This document shows positions 27,607-35,132 of a DNA stretch of 64,000 nucleotides, piece after piece. Each line of letters starts with the position of its first letter. Position 1 is the stretch's first letter. A model generated the notes under the pieces. That model was given only the letters and a program-made list of their open reading frames with translations. It did not search any database and had not been told where the DNA came from. This stretch comes from UBA6168 sp964508135 (GTDB lineage: Bacteria; Bacteroidota; Bacteroidia; Chitinophagales; Saprospiraceae), in NCBI GenBank assembly GCA_964508135.1, contig CAZDSU010000007.1, positions 1 to 64,000 on the forward strand. The letters are read 5' to 3'. Both the position numbers and the translations under genes were made by a program.

Positions 27607-30172
27607 ACTTGAAGCGCTTCGTCTTTCGGAGTTTCTGGAAAAGCGGCTCCGCCATGATTTCGTCGTAGTCGGGATAGTACCATTCCAAAGCCTTGGCGAG
27701 CCAGTCGAGCGCTTCTTTTTGGTGCTTTTGATGGGCGTGAAGTGCTGCCATGCCATAGTAGTTGAGCGGGTTGCGTGGGTCAATTTCCTCGGCTTTGAGC
27801 AGTTGCGCTTCGGCATCGGCAAGGCGGTTTTGGGTGAGGAGAAAACGGGCGTAGTAGTAGCGGGCTTCTGCGAATTCCAACCTTCCAACCCATGAGCCAA
27901 AAACATGAGGATAGTAATAATTGATTGCTTTTTGGAAGAAATATTCGGCAGAATCTGGTTGCTCCTGTTGTGCTGCAATTTGTGCTAATGCACTGAAATC
28001 TTTGATAAATTCAAGATAGGGAGTTGAGTCAGCCCTCGTGTGTTCGGTGATTGCCTCATGGTATAGCAATTTAGCTTTTTGCCATTGTTTTTGCAAAACA
28101 TGAATTTCGGCTTGTTGCCTAAGCTTATCAGCTTTATCTATTGGCCTTGCTTCTGAATATTTTTTCCAAACGTATTCATTCCAAGCCGTTTTTATTTTGG
28201 TGCTTTTGAATGTAAGTGAAGCAGTGAAAAGCCCCCAAGGGATACCCCCCTTTGCAATCAATGCTTTATCAATTCCAAATGCTTTTTCATAATCCCTTTT
28301 TAATGAGGATGTGCTGGCCAAAATACCCAATGGCCATATCCATACAGTTGAGTCCACTGACAATGCCTTTTGAGCAAACTCTTCTGCCATTTCGTATTGT
28401 CGAAGTAGTTTGTAGGTAGTTCCAAGGGTGGCATACCCATTCGACAAATCAGTACGCATCAACACCATTTTATGTGCCAGTGCAATGGCATCATCCATAC
28501 GGTACATCCGCTGATACAGCCAAGCAAGCCGCTCAGTCAAAACATAAGAATCTGGCTTCAATGCCAGTCCTTCTCGTAGGTATTGCTCACATGTATTCCA
28601 TTCGGGATTTACGATATTGAACAAATAGAAATTTGCTATGTCCAGACGAGGCATAACCCATGTGGGTGAAAGTGCGATGGCTTGGTTCTGGTGATAAAAA
28701 AAAGAATCACGCCCTTGTCCCCAAAAGGTCCTAAGCCAAGTATTGCCTATTGCATAATGGAGATAAGCAGCATTTGTATCGAAACTCAATGCAGTTTCCA
28801 ATATATTTCGGATTGACTGGTTGATGGAATCGTTTTCAACGGAGCCAGTATTCCAATCAGCTTCTTGCCCAGCCATATTTTTTGCTTTAAAAAACAGCTT
28901 CTTTGCCATCAAAGTCTTGTACATGTAGTGCTGCTCGCCCAGCAGTTCAATGGCTTTGGCGAGGTACTCCGGGTAGCTGGCGTACTTGGCTGGATTGTGC
29001 ATCCATTGGTTTTGCTCATACGGGTCGTCGTTTAGTAGGGCATTCAGCGCCTGCTGCGCTTCGTCCTGCAAAGCGGCGGCAAGGTTGCGGCGCAGCAGGC
29101 CATGCAGTTCCCGCAGGCTTTCCTTTTCCAAAAGTTGGGGCAGCAGGTCGGAGGCGGCACTGCGTCCCGTTGGGGCGTCGAGCATCTCGCCGTTTTTCAG
29201 CGCATCGGCAAAGGCGTAGTACAGCGACTGTGTGGCGGAATCGGCAGTGGCCACGATGTCGTCCTCCCAGCCCCTCATGCCCGTGCCCTTGAGCGTGGCA
29301 TCGAGCGTGGATTTTGCCGAGCGCAGGTCGGCGAGGGTCTGTGCATCCACCGTTGCCAGCATTGCCTGCCGGTCGCCGACGGTGAGGGGCAGTTGGGAGT
29401 GGGGGGCCGCCTCGGTTGGCACCCGGTCGTCGAGGTAGTGACCCAGCTCGAAGAGATTTACGGAACCGTCCCCGTTTTTGTCCGCCATGCCCGTCAGGCC
29501 GTCGAGCAGGTGGAAGCTGAAAACGCCCCTGCCGCCGCCCCACTGCTCGCCTTCGAGCGAGAACTCGTTGGGCTGGCAGGATAGGATTTTTACCTCGTCG
29601 GCAAACTGCTTGGCGAGGTTGGCGCTAGTCAATTGCGCACCATTGATGCTGCTCCCTGCGAGCTTGCCCGCCCGGCAGGCATCGGTGATGACGGTGACTT
29701 TAGCCTTGTTTTGCTGGTTTAGCGTTGTAACCACGTCCTGCAAAAACGTCAGGGCGTAAGCGCCCGCCATGTAGGTGGCGGCGGGCGAGTCGTGGCAAAG
29801 CAAGAAACCATTTTGCCGCAGGGTCTTGGTCTCCACGTCGCCGTGGCCGCTGAAGTAAATGATGACCTGGTCGCCTTCTTTGGCAGTTTCCATCAACCCG
29901 TCGAGGGCTTTGGCGAACTGGGCGATAGTTGCCTGCTTGTTGGTGAGCAGCACGATGTTTTTCTCCGACACACTTCCTCCCGCGGGTGAGCGCAGCCAAA
30001 CGGCGAAGGCCTCGGCATCCCGGTCGGCGAAGCGCAGGTCGGGGATGTCCTTGTCCTGGTAGTCGGAGATGCCGATGACGACGGCACGGGTGGTGGTGCC
30101 GCTGATGTCGATGGACTGGGCGGAGGTGAAGGTGCCCGTGAAAAGGGCGAGGAGGGCAAGCAGGTATTTCAT
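27509..30172 (-). CDS. Secreted caspase-EF-loop-TPR protein (paralog F)
   Basis: 887 residues with the same signal peptide as paralog E. His 110 (YFSGHGDVE), Cys 166 (ITDACRAG; Ala instead of Ser), EF-hand-type loop 231-242 (DKNGDGSVNLFE, a perfect consensus). The linker has LLRRNLAAALQDEAQQALNA and LLGEQHYMYKTLMAKKLFF. A TPR array of about ten units ends RKTKRFKSLMRQYFPNGSDK. Its N-terminus matches E and its C-terminal region is nearly the same as paralog G, so it looks like a mosaic of its two neighbours. 12-bp spacers on both sides. Confidence 0.92.
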   Translation of the reverse strand: MKYLLALLALFTGTFTSAQSIDISGTTTRAVVIGISDYQDKDIPDLRFADRDAEAFAVWLRSPAGGSVSEKNIVLLTNKQATIAQFAKALDGLMETAKEGDQVIIYFSGHGDVETKTLRQNGFLLCHDSPAATYMAGAYALTFLQDVVTTLNQQNKAKVTVITDACRAGKLAGSSINGAQLTSANLAKQFADEVKILSCQPNEFSLEGEQWGGGRGVFSFHLLDGLTGMADKNGDGSVNLFELGHYLDDRVPTEAAPHSQLPLTVGDRQAMLATVDAQTLADLRSAKSTLDATLKGTGMRGWEDDIVATADSATQSLYYAFADALKNGEMLDAPTGRSAASDLLPQLLEKESLRELHGLLRRNLAAALQDEAQQALNALLNDDPYEQNQWMHNPAKYASYPEYLAKAIELLGEQHYMYKTLMAKKLFFKAKNMAGQEADWNTGSVENDSINQSIRNILETALSFDTNAAYLHYAIGNTWLRTFWGQGRDSFFYHQNQAIALSPTWVMPRLDIANFYLFNIVNPEWNTCEQYLREGLALKPDSYVLTERLAWLYQRMYRMDDAIALAHKMVLMRTDLSNGYATLGTTYKLLRQYEMAEEFAQKALSVDSTVWIWPLGILASTSSLKRDYEKAFGIDKALIAKGGIPWGLFTASLTFKSTKIKTAWNEYVWKKYSEARPIDKADKLRQQAEIHVLQKQWQKAKLLYHEAITEHTRADSTPYLEFIKDFSALAQIAAQQEQPDSAEYFFQKAINYYYPHVFGSWVGRLEFAEARYYYARFLLTQNRLADAEAQLLKAEEIDPRNPLNYYGMAALHAHQKHQKEALDWLAKALEWYYPDYDEIMAEPLFQKLRKTKRFKSLMRQYFPNGSDKPLVEKLAREYLPEIFNNQD

Positions 30173-30282
30173 TTTAGTTGGATTTTAGTCTTGGTTATTA
30201 AAAATCTCCGGCAAATACTCCCTCGCCAGCTTCTCCACCAGCGGCTTGTCGGAGCCATTGGGGAAATACTGCCGCATCAGCG
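30078..30282. repeat. 205-bp perfect direct repeat, copy 2 (junction F/G)
   Basis: It covers the start of paralog F, the 12-bp spacer and the last codons of paralog G, and is identical to 27402-27606. Similarity continues with a few mismatches on both sides. Confidence 0.9.
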
Positions 30283-32857
30283 CCTTGAAGCGTTTCGTCT
30301 TTCGGATTTTCTGGAAAAGCGGTTCCGCCATGATTTCGTCGTAGTCGGGATAGTACCATTCGAGGGCCTTGGCGAGCCAGTCGAGGGCTTCTTTTTGGTG
30401 ATTTTGGTGGGCATGGAGGATGGCCATGCCGTAGTAGTTGTCGGGACTGCGAGGGTCAGATTCCTCGGCTTTGAAGAGCTGCGCTTCGGCGTCGGCAGGA
30501 CGGTTTTGGGTGAGGAGAAAGCGGGCGTAGATAATGGATGCATCGGCGTAAGCCTCCCTTCCGGCCCAAAAGGCGAACAAGTCCCGATTATAATTAAGTG
30601 CTTTTTGAAAGTAGTGCTCGGCGGAGTCCAGTTTTTGCTCGAAAGCGGCAATTTGGGCCAATTTTGAAATGACAATGATGAAATCAGGGTTCGGGGTCAA
30701 ATCCAGCGTCAGTGATTTCAGGTAAAGTTTTTTCGCTTCCAGAAATTCTCCTTTTTCGAAATGCCTGTCGCCATCGTTCATCACGTCCAAGATTTCGCCA
30801 AAATCATCATTAGGGAATTTTGCAAAATAATAATCCTGGTAGTGCCTTGAATGGGAATACATTTTCAGGCTTGCAAAGGGGAAAAAGCTTGCGCCGTAAG
30901 CTGAGTCATCGCCCTTGGCGACAAGCATCCGATAGGTTTGGGCAGCTTTTTCATATTGTCGTTTATCACGGTAAATTCTTCCAAGAAAGGTAATTGGCTG
31001 TATCATAACCAATGAATCAACGACCAACGACTTCCGGGCGTTTTCTTCCCCCATAAAGTACTGTCGGGTACGGGAGTATAAGCTCGACAAGGTAATATAT
31101 CCGTTGGGTAGGTCGGGCCGTGCGGTGCTCATTTTTTCGCACAACTTGACGGCATCCTCAAATCGGCCCATACGAATATATATCGAGGCAAGCTTTTCGG
31201 TCAACACGTAGGAATCTGGTTTCAGTGCCAGCCCTTCTAAAAGGCATTGTTCCGCAGGCTTCCAATCTGGAGCGATGACATTGAAAATGTAACTGTTCAC
31301 GATGCCCACGCGGGGTATCCCCCAGGTGGGTGCAAGGGCGATCGCCTGATTGTGGTATAAGAAAAAGGAGTCAAGCCCAGCACCATAGCTGCTGTTCCAC
31401 CATGTTTCGCTGAGGGCTTGATACAGGTAGGCAGCCTCGGGTTCATAGCTCAGACCGGTCTTTAGCACCTGTCGTCTCAATGTGTTGAGGGAGTCGTCAC
31501 GGGTTACTGTCGTGCCCGATGCAATTTGGTCACTTCCGAGATTCCTTGCCTCGAAAAAGGACTTTTTTGCCATGAGCGTTTTGAACATGAAATGCTTTTC
31601 GCCCAGCAGTTCGATGGCTTTGGCGAGGTACTCCGGGTAGCGGGCGTACCTGTCTGGGTTGTACAGCCATTGGTTATGTTCGTAGGGGTCGTCGTTCAAC
31701 AGGGCGTTCAGCGCCTGCTGCGCCTCATTCATCAGTGCCACAGCGAGGTCACGGGTCATCAGTCCGTGCAGGGGTTTCAGTTGTTCATTGTGCATGAGCA
31801 GGCGGTGCAGGTCGCTGGCGCTGGAATCCAGCGGTTCCAACAAGTTGCCCTGTTTCATGGCGGTCTTGAAAGCGGCGTACCGCTCCCGGGTTGGAGCATC
31901 GGCACTGGCCAGCACCTGGTCTTCCAGCCCTTTGGAGTCGGTGGGCAGGAGATTTGCATGTGATTCGTTTTTTTTAGTTTTCAGTGTGGCGAGCGCCTGC
32001 GCATCCACGGGATTTAGGGTTGCCTGCAAATCTCCGGCACTGAACGGCATCTGGGGGTGCGGGGCGGTTTCGGCAGGCACCATGTCCTGCAAGTAGCGGG
32101 TGATTTCAAAAAGCGTGACCATACCGTCGTTGTTTTTGTCCGAAAGCCCCGTCAGTCCGTCAATCAGGTGCCAGGAAAAAACGCCCCGCCCACCGCCCCA
32201 CTGCTCGCCTTCAAGCGAGAACTCATTGGGCTGGCAGGACATGATTTTCACCTCGTTGGCAAACTGTTTTGCCAGTGCCATAGCGGTCGCCTGTGTGCCT
32301 CCCACGCTCTCCCCGGCGAGCTTGCCGGAATGGCAGGCATCGGTGACGAGCAATATCTGCACCTTGTTGTCTGACAAGGTGCCCACGATTTCCTGCAAGT
32401 CACGCAGGTTGAGCGCTCCGACCATGTACACTTGGGCAGGAGAGTCCCAAGTGAGGAGGTAACCCGGCTGGGTACGGGTCTTGGTCTCCACATCGCCGTG
32501 CCCGGAGAAGTAGAATATGAACCGGTCGCCCGGCTGGCAGATGTCAATCATTGAGAACAAGGCCGTGCCGATAGCGGCATTGGTGGCATCATTGCCGAGC
32601 AACAGCGAGATGTTGTCCTCCGGCACACTGCCGCCAGCGGGTGAGCGCAGCCAAACGGCGAAGGCCTCGGCATCCCGGTCGGCGAAGCGCAGGTCGGGGA
32701 TGTCCTTGTCCTGGTAGTCGGAGATGCCGACGACGACGGCCCTTACCGATTGCGGATTGCGGATTGCGGATTGCGGATTGAGCGGGGAGGCGCCTTTTTC
32801 GGTTTGGCTGCTTGCCAGAAACGGCAGCAGAAAAAGGATGGCCAGTAGATTTTTCAT
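30185..32857 (-). CDS. Secreted caspase-EF-loop-TPR protein (paralog G) with 7-bp repeats in the 5' coding part
   Basis: 890 residues, signal peptide MKNLLAILFLLPFLASSQ. The linker before the caspase domain (residues ~25-38, LNPQSAIRNPQSV) is encoded by about five 7-bp repeats. His 120 (YFSGHGDVE), Cys 175 (VTDACHSG), EF-hand-type loop 240-251 (DKNNDGMVTLFE). The family helical linker has LMTRDLAVALMNEAQQALNA and LLGEKHFMFKTLMAKKSFFEA. A long TPR array has the same C-terminus as paralog F. It is second in the operon, 68 bp after the inactive paralog H. A change of one repeat unit would shift the frame before the catalytic domain. Confidence 0.92.
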   Translation of the reverse strand: MKNLLAILFLLPFLASSQTEKGASPLNPQSAIRNPQSVRAVVVGISDYQDKDIPDLRFADRDAEAFAVWLRSPAGGSVPEDNISLLLGNDATNAAIGTALFSMIDICQPGDRFIFYFSGHGDVETKTRTQPGYLLTWDSPAQVYMVGALNLRDLQEIVGTLSDNKVQILLVTDACHSGKLAGESVGGTQATAMALAKQFANEVKIMSCQPNEFSLEGEQWGGGRGVFSWHLIDGLTGLSDKNNDGMVTLFEITRYLQDMVPAETAPHPQMPFSAGDLQATLNPVDAQALATLKTKKNESHANLLPTDSKGLEDQVLASADAPTRERYAAFKTAMKQGNLLEPLDSSASDLHRLLMHNEQLKPLHGLMTRDLAVALMNEAQQALNALLNDDPYEHNQWLYNPDRYARYPEYLAKAIELLGEKHFMFKTLMAKKSFFEARNLGSDQIASGTTVTRDDSLNTLRRQVLKTGLSYEPEAAYLYQALSETWWNSSYGAGLDSFFLYHNQAIALAPTWGIPRVGIVNSYIFNVIAPDWKPAEQCLLEGLALKPDSYVLTEKLASIYIRMGRFEDAVKLCEKMSTARPDLPNGYITLSSLYSRTRQYFMGEENARKSLVVDSLVMIQPITFLGRIYRDKRQYEKAAQTYRMLVAKGDDSAYGASFFPFASLKMYSHSRHYQDYYFAKFPNDDFGEILDVMNDGDRHFEKGEFLEAKKLYLKSLTLDLTPNPDFIIVISKLAQIAAFEQKLDSAEHYFQKALNYNRDLFAFWAGREAYADASIIYARFLLTQNRPADAEAQLFKAEESDPRSPDNYYGMAILHAHQNHQKEALDWLAKALEWYYPDYDEIMAEPLFQKIRKTKRFKALMRQYFPNGSDKPLVEKLAREYLPEIFNNQD
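32747..32781. repeat. 7-bp tandem repeat (GGATTGC) within paralog G
   Basis: Five near-perfect units of GGATTGC run from 32747 to 32781, inside the coding sequence just after the signal peptide. Because 7 is not a multiple of 3, unit gain or loss would cause a frameshift. Confidence 0.85.
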
Positions 32858-32925
32858 TTACATTCGATTTAAAAAAAATGAAAGCCACCGGGCGGTTTGG
32901 AGTCGCCCGGCGGCTGGGTTGGGTT

Positions 32926-34830
32926 TTAGTCTTTGATTTGGTCGGGGAAGTATTTTCTTAGGAGTTCGTCAAACTGTTTGGTGTTCCGAAGGGTGTTCAG
33001 GTCTTTGTCCGTCATTAAGAGCTCCCAGTTATTAAATTTAAGTTCAAAGGCCCGCTCCAACCATTTCAACGCATCTAATGGTTGGCCTTGCAGGGCTTTG
33101 GTACAGCTTAGGTTGTAGTAATTATCCGCTTCGTCAGGGTCAATAAATGCTGCATTGCGAAGCCAAAATTCGGCTGCGGCGTAGTGTTTCAACTTAAAAT
33201 TAATTTCTCCTAGGGCGGCGACGGCCACGGGGTTCCTGGGGGTCAGGTCAACGGCCAACTGGGCATAGACCAGCGCGCTATCGAACTGCTCTAGGTCAAG
33301 ATGCACAGCGGCTATGTTCAAATATGGAATGCCCCATTGTGGGGCGAGGTTGATGGCTTGAAGGAAATAGGGTTTGGCAGCACCTGATTTCGTCAAAATA
33401 TGCAAAATGCCCAATTCGTTGAGCACGAAAGGGGCTTCCGGCTCATAGCGCAGGGCAAGCTGCTGATTTTCAAGTGCCGTTTTCAAGAGCAGTGAATCCT
33501 TGGTTTTTTCAAAATCAAGCCTCGCCGTCAGCCCCTCGAAATAGTACCGTTTGCACTGGATGATGGTGTTCATGAAGTGCTTTTCGCCCAAAAGCTCGAC
33601 CGTCCTCGCCATGTGCCTGGGGTAGGCTGCATAGTTGCCACCGTGTTTCCACCGGCGCTGAAGTTCCCGGGTGTCGGTGCGGAGGTAGTCGTTCAGGACT
33701 TGCTGCGTTTCATCCTGCAAGGAGGCGGCGAGTTGTCGGCGCAGGTGGCTGTGGAGCGGGCGAATCGAAGACTGGGTGAGCAGGCTGTCGTAGAGGTCGG
33801 AGGTGCAACGGCCCGCTGGTTCCATCAGTTTTCCCAGTTTCATGGTGAGGATGAAATCTTGGTACCATTGGCGGGTGCGGTCGTCGGCTGCGGCGAGCAG
33901 GGAGTCCTCCAGGTGGCTCAGTTCCCGGCTGACCAAAGCGGAGAAGGGGGTATGGCTTTTCGCTGCATTGCTTTTCACCCGCTGGGTGGCATCAAAACTG
34001 GAAACAGGGGCTTTTTCATCCGAAAAGGCCAGGAGCATGGCATACCCACCGGGTGCTTTTTTGTGATGGGAACGGAGGTGCTTGCCCACTTCTTTTGGCG
34101 AGATGAGTTCGTTGCCGTTGATGTCGGCCTCGCCGAGCAGCCCGTCGAGCAGTATTGGCGAAAAGCCGTTCACCGGTTGCTTGGGGGCTTGTGGCTTGTC
34201 CAGCGTCTCTTCCAGCCAGGCAAAAGGAAAGGATTTTTGGATGGCATCGAGCCATTGCCGCCATATTTCATCTTCTTCCGCCGTTGTCGAGGCCATGTTC
34301 AGGTCGAAAATGAGGCTGTAATTCAGGTTTTTTCTCGATGAAATTTCCTGTATCAGGTAGCAAAGCCTCGCCAGTGGCATGCTGCCCGCCCTGCCCAAGG
34401 CCAGTGGGGAATCGGTCAGGAAAAGATGGGGCACAGGGCCATCATCGGATTTGAGCAAGCGGGCATTCCCAGCAAAATAAAGCGTGATTTGGTCGCCTTG
34501 CTCGCTCTCCTCGTCCAGCCAACCAATGGCAGCGGTAAAACTGGCCATCGTAGCCTGCTCGCCCGTCAGCAGTTGCACATGGTCGGCTGGCAACAGGCCA
34601 CCGCCCCTTGAGCGCAAAAAAGCGGCATACACCTCTGCATTTTGGTGGTTGGCCGGCAAGGCGGGCAGCAGGCTGTCCTGTTGGGTGGAGATGCCGACGA
34701 CGACGGCCCTTGTTGATTGCGGATTGCGGATTGCGGATTTCGGCATGACGCCATTTCCGGTGGGGAAAGGCTGTGGTTCGATAAAAGAAAAGGTTAACGC
34801 CGCCAGAAACGATAGGATGACTGTTTTCAT
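32926..34830 (-). CDS. Caspase-TPR pseudoenzyme (paralog H), catalytic His and Cys both lost
   Basis: 634 residues, signal peptide MKTVILSFLAALTFSF. It aligns along the whole length with the other paralogs (RAVVVGIS, family linker ASLQDETQQVLNDYL, LLGEKHFMNTIIQCKRYYFEG, TPRs, RNTKQFDELLRKYFP). Where they have YFSGHGDVE it has YFAGNARLL (Asn 122 for His). Where they have TDACHSG it has FDLNMAS (Asn 178 for Cys). The SCQPNE block is also gone. The calcium-loop ligands survive at 236-247 (DINGNELISPKE). It is a full-length, undisrupted frame at the head of the operon, so a binding or regulatory pseudoenzyme is more likely than simple decay. Confidence 0.88.
   Translation of the reverse strand: MKTVILSFLAALTFSFIEPQPFPTGNGVMPKSAIRNPQSTRAVVVGISTQQDSLLPALPANHQNAEVYAAFLRSRGGGLLPADHVQLLTGEQATMASFTAAIGWLDEESEQGDQITLYFAGNARLLKSDDGPVPHLFLTDSPLALGRAGSMPLARLCYLIQEISSRKNLNYSLIFDLNMASTTAEEDEIWRQWLDAIQKSFPFAWLEETLDKPQAPKQPVNGFSPILLDGLLGEADINGNELISPKEVGKHLRSHHKKAPGGYAMLLAFSDEKAPVSSFDATQRVKSNAAKSHTPFSALVSRELSHLEDSLLAAADDRTRQWYQDFILTMKLGKLMEPAGRCTSDLYDSLLTQSSIRPLHSHLRRQLAASLQDETQQVLNDYLRTDTRELQRRWKHGGNYAAYPRHMARTVELLGEKHFMNTIIQCKRYYFEGLTARLDFEKTKDSLLLKTALENQQLALRYEPEAPFVLNELGILHILTKSGAAKPYFLQAINLAPQWGIPYLNIAAVHLDLEQFDSALVYAQLAVDLTPRNPVAVAALGEINFKLKHYAAAEFWLRNAAFIDPDEADNYYNLSCTKALQGQPLDALKWLERAFELKFNNWELLMTDKDLNTLRNTKQFDELLRKYFPDQIKD
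34714..34741. repeat. 7-bp tandem repeat (GGATTGC) within paralog H
   Basis: About four units, the last imperfect, at the same place as in paralog G: between the signal peptide and RAVVVGIS. They encode KSAIRNPQS. Confidence 0.8.
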
Positions 34831-34960
34831 GATGGCCTGTTTTGTGATGAAGTGAGTAGGAAGGATGTGATTTGTTCAGTTCATTTTCATAAGGTTTCTC
34901 AGCTTGATTTTAGGGTTGATTTGTGCAGCGTCAGTTGGCATTGATTGGGGCAAAAACGTA

Positions 34961-34991
34961 CGAGTTGCGAACATTGAATGCTCGCAACTCG
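34961..34991. repeat. Inverted repeat beside the assembly gap
   Basis: CGAGTTGCGA (34961-34970) is complementary to TCGCAACTCG (34982-34991) with an 11-nt loop. It lies upstream of paralog H and 18 bp from the gap. It could be part of a terminator for the gene at 35133, or the edge of a repeat that broke the assembly. Confidence 0.6.
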
Positions 34992-35009
34992 CAATTGGAA
35001 CTTCTCGCG

Positions 35010-35109
35010 NNNNNNNNNNNNNNNNNNNNNNNNNNNNNNNNNNNNNNNNNNNNNNNNNNNNNNNNNNNNNNNNNNNNNNNNNNNNNNNNNNNNNNNNNNN
35101 NNNNNNNNN
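35010..35109. other. Assembly gap (100 N)
   Basis: Exactly 100 unknown bases, the usual placeholder for a scaffold gap of unknown size. Gene order across it is a scaffolding statement, not read from sequence. The 300 bp between paralog H and the next gene otherwise hold only the inverted repeat at 34961. Confidence 0.97.
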
Positions 35110-35132
35110 CCCTCACTTGTCCACAACACTAC

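Noticed and set aside
26423..27895. 490-codon open frame antisense to paralogs E and F
   Set aside because: The reverse complement of the caspase coding region gives similar long frames at 12265-13440 and 24048-25136; they mirror the conserved paralogs and carry no independent signal.
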